A DNA stretch of 64,000 nucleotides from the NCBI GenBank assembly GCA_030615855.1, contig JAUWYL010000003.1, positions 1 to 64,000 of the forward strand, written 5' to 3'. Source of the stretch: a bacterium. Lineage in GTDB: Bacteria; UBP18; UBA7526. The translations under genes were made by a program, and so were the position numbers. A model generated the notes under the pieces. The model had not been told where the DNA came from and did not search any database. It worked only from the letters and a program-made list of their open reading frames with translations. The stretch's first letter is position 1. Every line of letters starts with the position of its first letter. Shown one piece after another: positions 57,657 through 64,000 of this stretch.

Positions 57657-58210
57657 TTTTCTTCACCCTCGAAAAAAGAGGCAAATATGCCATATGGCAT
57701 ATTTTGGTAGCAATAAGAGTCAGGCCCGCCTTCGTCCGTCCGTCTCCGACGGGCCGAACTTCGGCGGGTAAGCATTTGACAATAAATAAGTTCTGGAAAA
57801 GTCTTCTTTTCTTCATCCCGCACCTTTTGATAAGTTGATTAGTTGACAAGTTGACAAGTCAATAAGTTTGCAACCGCCTATACGCAAATTGTTACAAATT
57901 TTTTTGTTACATTTTTAAGTGCAATATAAAAAGACACTTTTATTAAAGATTTTCCACAATGGAGATGGGCTCCTGACCAGTTCATTATTTATCTTCCTGG
58001 ATGAGAGCAAACAAGATAGGCCTCACTCCATTCGGCAAAATCCTAAATTCTAATATCGAAACTCTAAACAATATCTAAATTCAAAATTCAAATGTTCCAA
58101 ACCCGTTTAGTTTTGGATTTTTGTCATTTGAGATTCGGATTTGTTTAGGATTTAGTGCTTCGGATTTAGTATTTAACATTATCCAAATTCCGATGCCTCA
58201 AGGGTATCGA
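57657..58210. other. Spacer upstream of parB with repeat words and a gene-start remnant
   Basis: No complete gene. 57690-57705 is a short palindrome TGCCATATGGCATATT. 57722-57770 is a GGCCCGCC...GGCGGG palindrome. 57790-57816 (minus) copies the first codons of the FN3 gene (M-K-K-R-R-L-F-Q-N-L) with its AAGGTGCGGG leader, then stops matching. 57830-57870 is a TTGATAAGTTGATTAGTTGAC array. 58018-58042 copies the sequence that precedes ychF (GCCTCACTCCATTCGGCAA). 58060-58190 is an AAATTCAAAATTCAAATG / GATTTAGTGCTTCGGATTTAG array. Confidence 0.65.
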
Positions 58211-58696
58211 TCATCTTTTCTTCCTTAGACGTAGCTGAGCTCTTAGAAGTCGGGCATCCTTCTTATCTCGGGGACGGCCACTCCACTCCTTAAGATGAAT
58301 AAGGTCAATGATCTCAGGAAGGGGGATCACCAGGCCAGCAAACTTTACCCTAATTCTATACTGATACATAAAGTCAAATTTGGCCTGGGAAAGGGTTAGG
58401 AGATCGATCCTCTGAGTATTAGTAATACGCAACATTTTTTTCTTTAACAGCCATTCTTTCCAATTGACAATCTTTCTCCCTTTCTCATCCATCGCTTTAG
58501 AATATCCCAACCTCTTTATGATCTTTAGAGTAAGGGCAACTTCCTTCTCATCCTGAGGCAAGAGAAGATCTAGGTCAAAAGTAGCCCTCTCTACCCCGTA
58601 TAAAACAACAGCAACTCCTCCAATAACGAGATACCTCAGCCTTCTTTTATTAAACGCTCTGATAATCTTTTTAATTTCTTCCTTTTGGTTCGCCAC
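58211..58696 (-). CDS. Nucleotidyltransferase-fold protein
   Basis: 161 residues with Y-L-V-I-G-G-V-A-V-V-L-Y-G and F-D-L-D-L-L, the signature of stand-alone nucleotidyltransferases, and a C-terminal D-L-I-H-L-K segment. The start is GTG at 58696 inside a small upstream ORF (61-base overlap). Same small-ORF/nucleotidyltransferase layout as at 52.7-53.4 kb. Confidence 0.8.
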   Translation of the reverse strand: MANQKEEIKKIIRAFNKRRLRYLVIGGVAVVLYGVERATFDLDLLLPQDEKEVALTLKIIKRLGYSKAMDEKGRKIVNWKEWLLKKKMLRITNTQRIDLLTLSQAKFDFMYQYRIRVKFAGLVIPLPEIIDLIHLKEWSGRPRDKKDARLLRAQLRLRKKR

Positions 58697-58818
58697 GGTT
58701 TTACCGCCCTCCCTAACAGTTGGTTGAATAAAAATACTTTCTCCAGATTTTCTGGATAAAGTTTTAGTCTTAGATACTTCCTTCGTCTATTCAATTTAAG
58801 ATATTTTTCACTCCTCAT
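58636..58818 (-). CDS. Small basic ORF paired with the nucleotidyltransferase
   Basis: 60 residues, strongly basic (R-R-R-K-Y-L-R-L-K-L-Y and R-T-K-R-K-K-L-K-R). No family known to me. GATAGGAAG lies before the ATG. The large overlap with the next gene suggests coupled translation; it could also be an upstream part of the same gene split by a frame change. Confidence 0.55.
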   Translation of the reverse strand: MRSEKYLKLNRRRKYLRLKLYPENLEKVFLFNQLLGRAVKPWRTKRKKLKRLSERLIKEG

Positions 58819-59514
58819 CTTCCTATCTCAACCCTAGAATGGGGATCAGGTCCCATTGGATAGTAAACATCCAACGGGATAAATCTTGACCCCGAAGGAC
58901 AAGCCCCGAAGAACAAGTCTACGGGGTAAACCTACGGGGCTCTGCACCGTATGGTTCAGGGCGGGGCAGGCAAATCTTGAAAAGCGTAATAAAACCCTTT
59001 CTGAATCCTTCTTTTACAGTTATTTCTTGCTCTTTTGAGTCTAAGCAGATACTTAAGGTCTTTTAAATCCTGCGGTTTTCCCGCACTACGTTTCATCCTA
59101 ATGGAGATCGTTACCCTATGTCCTTTTATAGATTACTGAAAAACCACTGAATCCACTGAAATCACAGAAAATTTGTTATTCTGTTTCTTTATTTTTTAAT
59201 ATCTTTTGTTCAGTGTTCTCAGTGCCCTCTGTGGTTAAAGACTTTTCAGCGGTCTCTTTTAATAATTTGAGAAGGCCTTCAGTGTCCACTTTTCTTCCTG
59301 TTTATTGACAGGAAGGCCCGCCTGCCGGCGGGCCCTGTAGATATGAGAATCATCAACAGGGTAGAGTGATCATTTACCCCGCTCGCTCCATTAGAGATAG
59401 GAAACGCTTCTTTCTGATTATCTTACTGAAAGCGTTTCCGTCATCTCTATTCAAGCTGCTTAGCATCTCTAATGGAGGGAATGGCGAAGCCCGTCTATCT
59501 GCCAAGATCACCGT
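58819..59514. other. 700-bp gene-free region with several repeat types
   Basis: 58850-58970 holds GGACAAGCCCCGAAGAACAAG words and the 40-bp sequence CTACGGGGCTCTGCACCG...GGCGGGGCAGG (58931-58970), which recurs at 63478-63516. 59141-59172 is an AACCACTGAATCCACTGAAATC array, mirrored by TTCAGTGTTCTCAGTG at 59210-59225. 59306-59330 is GGCCCGCCTGCCGGCGGGCC. 58980-59140 shows no structure I recognise. Confidence 0.65.
59386..59477. other. Nested inverted-repeat element, unknown role
   Basis: An outer 13-bp perfect inverted repeat (CTCCATTAGAGAT 59386-59398 / ATCTCTAATGGAG 59465-59477) encloses a 10-bp one (GGAAACGCTT 59400-59409 / AAGCGTTTCC 59430-59439). A further ATCTCT at 59442-59447 could compete with the outer right arm, giving two alternative folds. 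It lies just after the YdjM-type gene on the minus strand. It could be a terminator, a small RNA or a MITE. Confidence 0.6.
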
Positions 59515-60774
59515 TTAGATGCTGTCGGTAATGAACTCCTCTTCGTTCTCCATCTGTTGTTCGTCAGTGATGGCCTCGGCTATGGTCTCCTCTTCCTTCC
59601 CTCTCATAAAGATCTGCAGCAGGAGATAGATGATAGCCCCTATTCTTCTTATTCCTTTAGTCCTTTCTATTGTCTCCTGAACCTTCTCTCTCCATTCCTC
59701 TCCAAAGAGGAGTATCAAGGGGATACTCTTTATAGCTAGCTTGCTCTTTTTGACCAATTTTGCAATTGGCTTCTTCTCCTCAGAGATGCGAGCGATAAGC
59801 ATGATGAGGAAGAAGGGTAGGAGCCAGAAGAAACCAAAGAGTTTCCCAGGAGAGAGAGTGAAGACCAGCGGATCAGCTACCCGATTCAAATTGAAAACCA
59901 CCAGTATAGCACTCCCCCAGATGACGAAGAGGTTCCCTAAGGGATTACTGGCCTTCAAGAACCTTCCCCCTTCTGTTCTCTTATGCATAAAGGGCCAGGC
60001 GATATTGGCTCCCATGAAACCCGTGAAGTCGAATAGCAGGTGGGAGAAGTAGCCACAGGTAATGACCGCCCCATAGACCCAGGCCTTGGCAAAGGAGCCT
60101 AAGACCAATCCCATAATGAGCCAGCCCAAGAGGCCATAGAATAGCCCTAAGATAGCGGAATGGCTCCACTGCCTATGCCAGGGAAGAAAGACAATATTTA
60201 CTCCCTCTTCCTTTTTAGTAAACAAAAAGGAGGGACCGTTGAAGATATCTATGGAAGAGGGTCTTGCCTGGGCCATTAATATCTTACACTTTGTCTTGCC
60301 CCTTCCTTCTTTTGGTCCAGTGAGTTCTGTTCCTTCAATATGCACCGGGAGCTGGGACATAGAGACCACCGGTCCTAACTTTACCATGGTCTCATTTTTT
60401 TCCACATCATAGCCCACCTGATACTGTCTCCAGTTATCAGCCCCCATCTGGACGGTGTGCATCTGAAGGGTGATGTCCTTTCCCGTATCCCAGCATTTAT
60501 TGATAGCCTCGGCCATCTTATCCGCCACCTTCTGGGCATCGATAGAACTGGGGTTGCGGGAATCGAGAAGATATTCCGGGGTTGCCGGATCGATGATGTA
60601 GTCGTTCTTGGCCAACATCATGGCCAATTTGAAGTCCTGGGTATCGGGAAGTATGCCGAATAGTCCTCCTAAGACCAGGATCCAGGAATGGGGGGTGGCC
60701 ATAGACATAGAAAGAGCTTTGGTAAAACAGGTGGCTGCCGCCACCCCAGTACAAAAATGGGTAAGTCCTTTCAT
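59515..60774 (-). CDS. YdjM-type membrane-bound predicted metal-dependent hydrolase
   Basis: 419 residues with four to six membrane helices. Histidine/aspartate signatures of the family are present: T-H-F-C-T-G-V-A, G-I-L-P-D-T-Q-D-F, W-H-R-Q-W-S-H-S and H-L-L-F-D-F. A soluble insert of about 130 residues (about 55-195) separates the first two, larger than in YdjM. Activity is unproven in the family. AGGAGG precedes the ATG. It is third in a cluster with the COG1784 permease and the OB-fold protein. Confidence 0.82.
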   Translation of the reverse strand: MKGLTHFCTGVAAATCFTKALSMSMATPHSWILVLGGLFGILPDTQDFKLAMMLAKNDYIIDPATPEYLLDSRNPSSIDAQKVADKMAEAINKCWDTGKDITLQMHTVQMGADNWRQYQVGYDVEKNETMVKLGPVVSMSQLPVHIEGTELTGPKEGRGKTKCKILMAQARPSSIDIFNGPSFLFTKKEEGVNIVFLPWHRQWSHSAILGLFYGLLGWLIMGLVLGSFAKAWVYGAVITCGYFSHLLFDFTGFMGANIAWPFMHKRTEGGRFLKASNPLGNLFVIWGSAILVVFNLNRVADPLVFTLSPGKLFGFFWLLPFFLIMLIARISEEKKPIAKLVKKSKLAIKSIPLILLFGEEWREKVQETIERTKGIRRIGAIIYLLLQIFMRGKEEETIAEAITDEQQMENEEEFITDSI

Positions 60775-60789
60775 CTTTACCTCCTTTTA

Positions 60790-60871
60790 TACACTGATTA
60801 TTACTGATTGATTACGGATTAGCACGGATAATCCGTGCCCATCCGTGTTGTTATCCGTGCCTATCCGTGTA
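60790..60871. repeat. CACTGATTATTACTGATT / ATCCGTGC array
   Basis: ACACTGATTATTACTGATTG, ACGGATTAGCACGGATAATC, then CCGTGCCCATCCGTGTTG and ATCCGTGCCTATCCGTG. The two halves are inverse to each other. The array separates the YdjM-type gene from the permease gene. Confidence 0.8.
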
Positions 60872-62197
60872 TTAGAAGAGTTTCAAAGCCATGCAGATGG
60901 GTGCGCCCAATCCCGCCATATTGAGGCACATGGGGATTAAGAGAATCCCCAGGCAGTTCATCCTCCGGGAATGCCACATAACCGGGATGAGACCGATGGC
61001 GGTACCGATGAGCATGATGAAGAGCCCTATCCAGCCCGTTATCCCAATCACCGTTAGGGGAAGGATGACCAAAGTAATCCAGGAGATCATCCGATAGTTT
61101 ATCTTGGCGATGAGGTTGATCATGAAGCGGGAGAAACGCAGAAGGAGAAAGAAGGATAGTCCCCCGCTTATGGCCATCACTGCCATAGCCAACCAGTAGT
61201 CCCCAATGTTGTAAGCCGCGTAGTAGGGTTTGAGCATCCAGGCCAATCCCCCTCTGGTAAGATGGTTCAGGGGGGGGATAAAGAAGAGGAGGAAGGCCCC
61301 CACATAGTAGATAACCTTGGAAGTCCCCTGTGACAAAACGAAGATCCGCTCATCCCTCTGGGCAATGGCATGGCCGGATAAGAGGCCTCCGATACCACCC
61401 GTTACCCCGGGCATGAGAGCCGCAAACCCTCCTCCTAAGGTACCGGCCACCGTTCCCCTGATAATCACAGAGAAATTAACATCTACAGAGGCGCCTGCAG
61501 TATACTGCTTAGGAATCTCTGTCTTAGAGATGATGTTGGTAATCACCCAGGGGACAGCAAAGAGCCCCACAAAGGCGGGCATCAGGGATTGAAAGGCTTT
61601 CTCCACCGGGATGAGGGTTCTATTCATGACGACCAATCCCAGGGCGCCAGAGAGAAGAAGGGTGAGAAGGCCTGCTCCACAGGACTTCAGCCCCTCCAAT
61701 GTCCTCCCTAAGGCGGTCTTGGCTCTTAAGGTGGCCTTGGGCCATTCTGAGGCAATGATGTAGACAATGATCAGACCCAGAATCCAAAAGAAGTGGGGAG
61801 CGATTAATTTCTTGACATACTTTATGAGGTGAAAACTGACCGGGAACAGGAGCCAGAGGGCGATAATCCCCCCTAAGGAACCCAGTCCGGTCAGGATGGC
61901 TGCCTCATATCCCTTGCCCTGGAGCATATACTTCTGTCCGGGAAGGACAACAAACATGGCGCTCTCATCCGGGGCTCCTAAGAACATGGCGGGAACAGTG
62001 TTGATTATTGCCCAGGAGACGATCCCCGCCATGAACATGACCGCAACATACTCCGCCGGGATGAGATGCAGGTGAGCCCCATACCACAGCAAGAAGTAGC
62101 CCATCACACCGTAGAGATGCAATCCCGGAATGAGGGCCAAGACTCCGGCCACTACAGTTCCCAGAATAGTCCAGAAAAGAAGGTTTAGGAATATCAT
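60872..62197 (-). CDS. TctA-like permease of the archaeal COG1784 type
   Basis: 441 residues with about 11 membrane helices in two similar halves. Half 1 starts A-L-I-P-G-L-H-L-Y-G-V-M and half 2 has G-F-A-A-L-M-P-G-V-T-G-G-I-G-G, the loop pattern of TctA permeases. No TctB or TctC partner gene is seen. The stand-alone form resembles COG1784 proteins, which are mostly archaeal. The substrate is unknown. It starts three bases after the OB-fold gene. Confidence 0.78.
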   Translation of the reverse strand: MIFLNLLFWTILGTVVAGVLALIPGLHLYGVMGYFLLWYGAHLHLIPAEYVAVMFMAGIVSWAIINTVPAMFLGAPDESAMFVVLPGQKYMLQGKGYEAAILTGLGSLGGIIALWLLFPVSFHLIKYVKKLIAPHFFWILGLIIVYIIASEWPKATLRAKTALGRTLEGLKSCGAGLLTLLLSGALGLVVMNRTLIPVEKAFQSLMPAFVGLFAVPWVITNIISKTEIPKQYTAGASVDVNFSVIIRGTVAGTLGGGFAALMPGVTGGIGGLLSGHAIAQRDERIFVLSQGTSKVIYYVGAFLLFFIPPLNHLTRGGLAWMLKPYYAAYNIGDYWLAMAVMAISGGLSFFLLLRFSRFMINLIAKINYRMISWITLVILPLTVIGITGWIGLFIMLIGTAIGLIPVMWHSRRMNCLGILLIPMCLNMAGLGAPICMALKLF

Positions 62198-62200
62198 TTC

Positions 62201-63325
62201 TTACCCCCTTTCCCCAGTCAATCTGATATCCTCGGAATGGAGGACCTTGACCTGCATCATTCCCCGATACTGGGTTACCTTACCTTTTACAGAGATTGAG
62301 GCTCCGGGAATAGTAACCAACCTATCCACTCCCTTCTCCACCTCTGGCCAATAGACGACTTCTATCTTGCCCGTGTTATCAGCAATAACTACATTAGTAG
62401 GGTTTGTTCTTCGCTTAAGAGTTAAAACCTTTCCGCTACATTCTACTATCTTCCCCATCCTTTCACTGGTAATGAGGCCGATATTGAACTTGGAAACCCT
62501 CTCTTCCTTAGAGAGGGCCTCGGCCCGGGTAATCTTAAACCTATCCAGCCTTATGAGAGTAAGCGATCTTTTTCCTTTCCTATCTACATATACCCTTCCA
62601 GAGAGTTCTACCTTATCCTCTATCCTGGGTACCTTACCGAATTTCTTAAGATCTTGGTAGGTCCACTTAGGAGCGAATACCTTGATCTTACCTGTCTCAT
62701 CCTCAACCCAGAAGTTTAGATTCACCTTCTTATAAGGACGTGGAGGATATTTCACCTTTCCTTTAATGCTCACCAAAGTACCAGCCTCTAAGGGATAGAC
62801 CTCTTTAACCTTGAGTGAGGAGAAAACGGCTGGTTTTATGGTAAGCAGATCCGCACTCTGTAACGAAAGTGAGGTGCCATATACTTCATCTATCTTTATG
62901 GCTCCCGTGGCCTCCACCTCATCCTCTACCCTGGGGATCCTATCCAGCCTCGCGATGTCCTCTGTAACATCCCCCCAGGCAGTGATCCTTATTTCTCCTG
63001 TCCCATCATCCACGGTAATGGAAAAAGATCTCTTACCTTTCTTGCCTCTCAGGGGCTTTACCTTCACTACTTTCCCTACTATCTTAGCGTTGGCAAAGTT
63101 ATAGAGTCCGGTAATATCGCCCACCTTCACTACCGGAACATGAATCACCTTGATAGCAACCAAGTAAAGGATCACTACCCCGATAATGGCCATCCAGACA
63201 CTGCCATACTTGAAGAGTCTTAGTGAAAGGCGATGCTTAATGTGGGCTCCACAGTAAGGGCACTTGTAATGGGCTCCTACAAAGCGACCACAACTGGGAC
63301 ATCTGACCTCTTCTTCTACTACCAT
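62201..63325 (-). CDS. Membrane-anchored zinc-ribbon protein with three OB folds
   Basis: 374 residues: a double zinc knuckle (C-P-S-C and C-P-Y-C, about 9-28), one membrane helix (about 40-62) and three OB-fold domains (about 75-160, 170-260 and 285-370). Each OB fold has a V-D-D-G-T-G-E-I, V-E-D-E-T-G-K-I or I-A-D-N-T-G-K-I signature. The zinc ribbon is cytosolic and the OB folds would be outside, as for bacterial OB-fold envelope proteins. It is coupled to the COG1784 permease. AAGGAGGGAG precedes the ATG. Confidence 0.83.
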   Translation of the reverse strand: MVVEEEVRCPSCGRFVGAHYKCPYCGAHIKHRLSLRLFKYGSVWMAIIGVVILYLVAIKVIHVPVVKVGDITGLYNFANAKIVGKVVKVKPLRGKKGKRSFSITVDDGTGEIRITAWGDVTEDIARLDRIPRVEDEVEATGAIKIDEVYGTSLSLQSADLLTIKPAVFSSLKVKEVYPLEAGTLVSIKGKVKYPPRPYKKVNLNFWVEDETGKIKVFAPKWTYQDLKKFGKVPRIEDKVELSGRVYVDRKGKRSLTLIRLDRFKITRAEALSKEERVSKFNIGLITSERMGKIVECSGKVLTLKRRTNPTNVVIADNTGKIEVVYWPEVEKGVDRLVTIPGASISVKGKVTQYRGMMQVKVLHSEDIRLTGERG

Positions 63326-63826
63326 AATTCTCCCTCCTTTCTTAAACGCAGATTTCTTTATTCTGCTTACTGCGTGGGATTAAATACACGGATAATCACG
63401 GATAAAACCTTAAACACGGATTATCACGGATTGGTTACGGATTCACACCCCATACCACTCCGACTCTAAGTTGGAGGCTACGGGGCCCTGCACCATATGG
63501 TTCAGGGCGGGGCAGGTAGATCACAGATACTGGATACTTGATTCTAGATATTAGGAAACTCAGATAGACGCCAGACAATCTGGCTAGATTCTTCGTAATA
63601 CTCAGAATGTAGGATCGGGAAACTGGGATATCAGGCACTTCGTTTCAATGCAAAGTGCAAAATTAACTGCTCACTCATTTTGCATTGTTGTTTATTCCCA
63701 GTTTCCTCCGCCCCATCCGCCCCGGAGGGGCGAGACCTCGCCTCTGGCGGGCAATCCCCTAATCACCAATAACTGATAACTTTCTCCTGTAACCTGAGGC
63801 CGGCAGCCTGTAGCCTGAGGCCTGAA
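63326..63826. other. 500-bp repeat-filled spacer at the window end
   Basis: No gene is supported. 63385-63450 is the CACGGATAATCACGGAT array. 63478-63516 repeats the 58931-58970 sequence. 63520-63640 holds ACTGGATACTTGATTC and AAACTGGGATATCAGG words. 63639-63690 has TTTCAATGCAAAGTGCAAAA and its inverse ATTTTGCATTG. 63705-63755 is CCGCCCCGGAGGGGCG plus CGCCTCTGGCGGGC hairpins. 63787-63823 is the CCTGTAACCTGAGGCC array like that at gspH. Confidence 0.7.
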
Positions 63827-64000
63827 TTACTCTACAGTAATCAGGTCCCTCCACTTCGCCAGGGTCTTGGGCCCCACTCCCTTTGCCTTGGTGATATCAT
63901 CAATACTGGTGTAGGGTCGGGCAGCGATGATTGCCTGGGCCTTAGCCGGGCCCACTCCAGGAAGGGCCTGAAGCTCACTAGCAGAAGCGGTATTGATGTT
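63827..64000 (-). CDS. HhH (ComEA-like) protein, C-terminal end only
   Basis: The frame entering from the window edge reads N-I-N-T-A-S-A-S-E-L-Q-A-L-P-G-V-G-P-A-K, then G-V-G-P-K-T-L-A-K-W-R-D-L-I-T-V-E and TAA at 63829-63827. This is one complete ComEA-type helix-hairpin-helix unit at a protein C-terminus, close to the units of the 43630-45039 protein. The N-terminal part lies outside the window. Confidence 0.9.
   Translation of the reverse strand, partial: NINTASASELQALPGVGPAKAQAIIAARPYTSIDDITKAKGVGPKTLAKWRDLITVE

Noticed and set aside
57632-57849. Two overlapping minus-strand ORFs (63 and 67 residues) upstream of parB
   Set aside because: Only the first ten codons resemble a real gene (the FN3 gene start). 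The rest runs through a GC palindrome and overlaps parB.
58931-58970. End of an insertion sequence or IS200-type element
   Set aside because: The 40-bp repeat recurs at 63478-63516, but no transposase, terminal inverted repeats or target duplications are visible.
63435-63638. 67-residue minus-strand ORF near the window end
   Set aside because: Composed of spacer repeats, including the 40-bp element also found at 58931-58970.

Overview
The window reads as a chromosomal segment of an uncultured Gram-negative bacterium. It carries MlaFED lipid transport, an outer-membrane secretin, PorV-like barrels and a type II secretion system (T2SS). The gene order ispE-spoVG-glmU-prs-rplY-pth, followed by rpsF-ssb-rpsR-rplI-dnaB-alr, is a common bacterial core. 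CFI-box C-termini (C-F-I-A-T-A-A-Y), an archaeal-type TctA permease and helix-hairpin-helix (HhH) surface proteins suggest a deep candidate-phylum lineage such as Omnitrophota, Desantisbacteria or Aerophobota; I cannot place it more exactly. Every gene I accept, including both tRNAs, lies on the minus strand, so transcription runs from high to low coordinates.

Layout from low to high coordinate. 1-23 kb is housekeeping: radA (partial), mlaD-mlaF-mlaE, alr, dnaB, rplI, rpsR, ssb, rpsF, ychF, a K+-dependent-type membrane pyrophosphatase, pth, rplY, prs, glmU, tRNA-Gln, spoVG, ispE, a TPR protein and GTP-type PEP carboxykinase. 23-40.5 kb is a nearly complete T2SS (gspC-D-E, then F-G-H-I-J-K-L-M). 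A gingipain-like C25 protease and a free-standing copy of its propeptide sit inside the operon, and a nucleotidyltransferase/HEPN-like pair sits between gspE and gspF. 40.5-40.8 kb is a tRNA-Asn gene whose anticodon is split by a group I intron. 41-57 kb encodes exported proteins: an HhH + beta-barrel protein, a five-fold HhH/LysM protein, PorV-like barrels (one with OB folds and HhH), a giant lamin-tail protein with a ComEC-like metallo-beta-lactamase domain nested in it, and a large FN3 protein. 57-64 kb holds an orphan parB, nucleotidyltransferase modules, a three-gene membrane cluster (zinc-ribbon/OB protein, COG1784 permease, YdjM-type protein) and the end of another HhH protein.

The most unusual property is the repeat landscape. 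Many spacers carry an array of a short word particular to that spacer, often followed by its reverse complement. Such repeats also sit in frame inside genes: ispE, ychF, gspE, gspL, the signal peptides of both PorV-like proteins, the leaders of three pseudopilins, and the CFI-box tail of two giant secreted proteins. Repeat ends supply stop codons and ribosome-binding sites. The behaviour resembles Rickettsia palindromic elements but with many unrelated words.

Working hypothesis: the T2SS exports the CFI-box proteins, including the co-operonic C25 protease. The HhH/OB/LysM/barrel/MBL proteins at 41-52 kb form an envelope-associated nucleic-acid handling system whose modules resemble ComEA and ComEC. 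This is inference from domain content and proximity.
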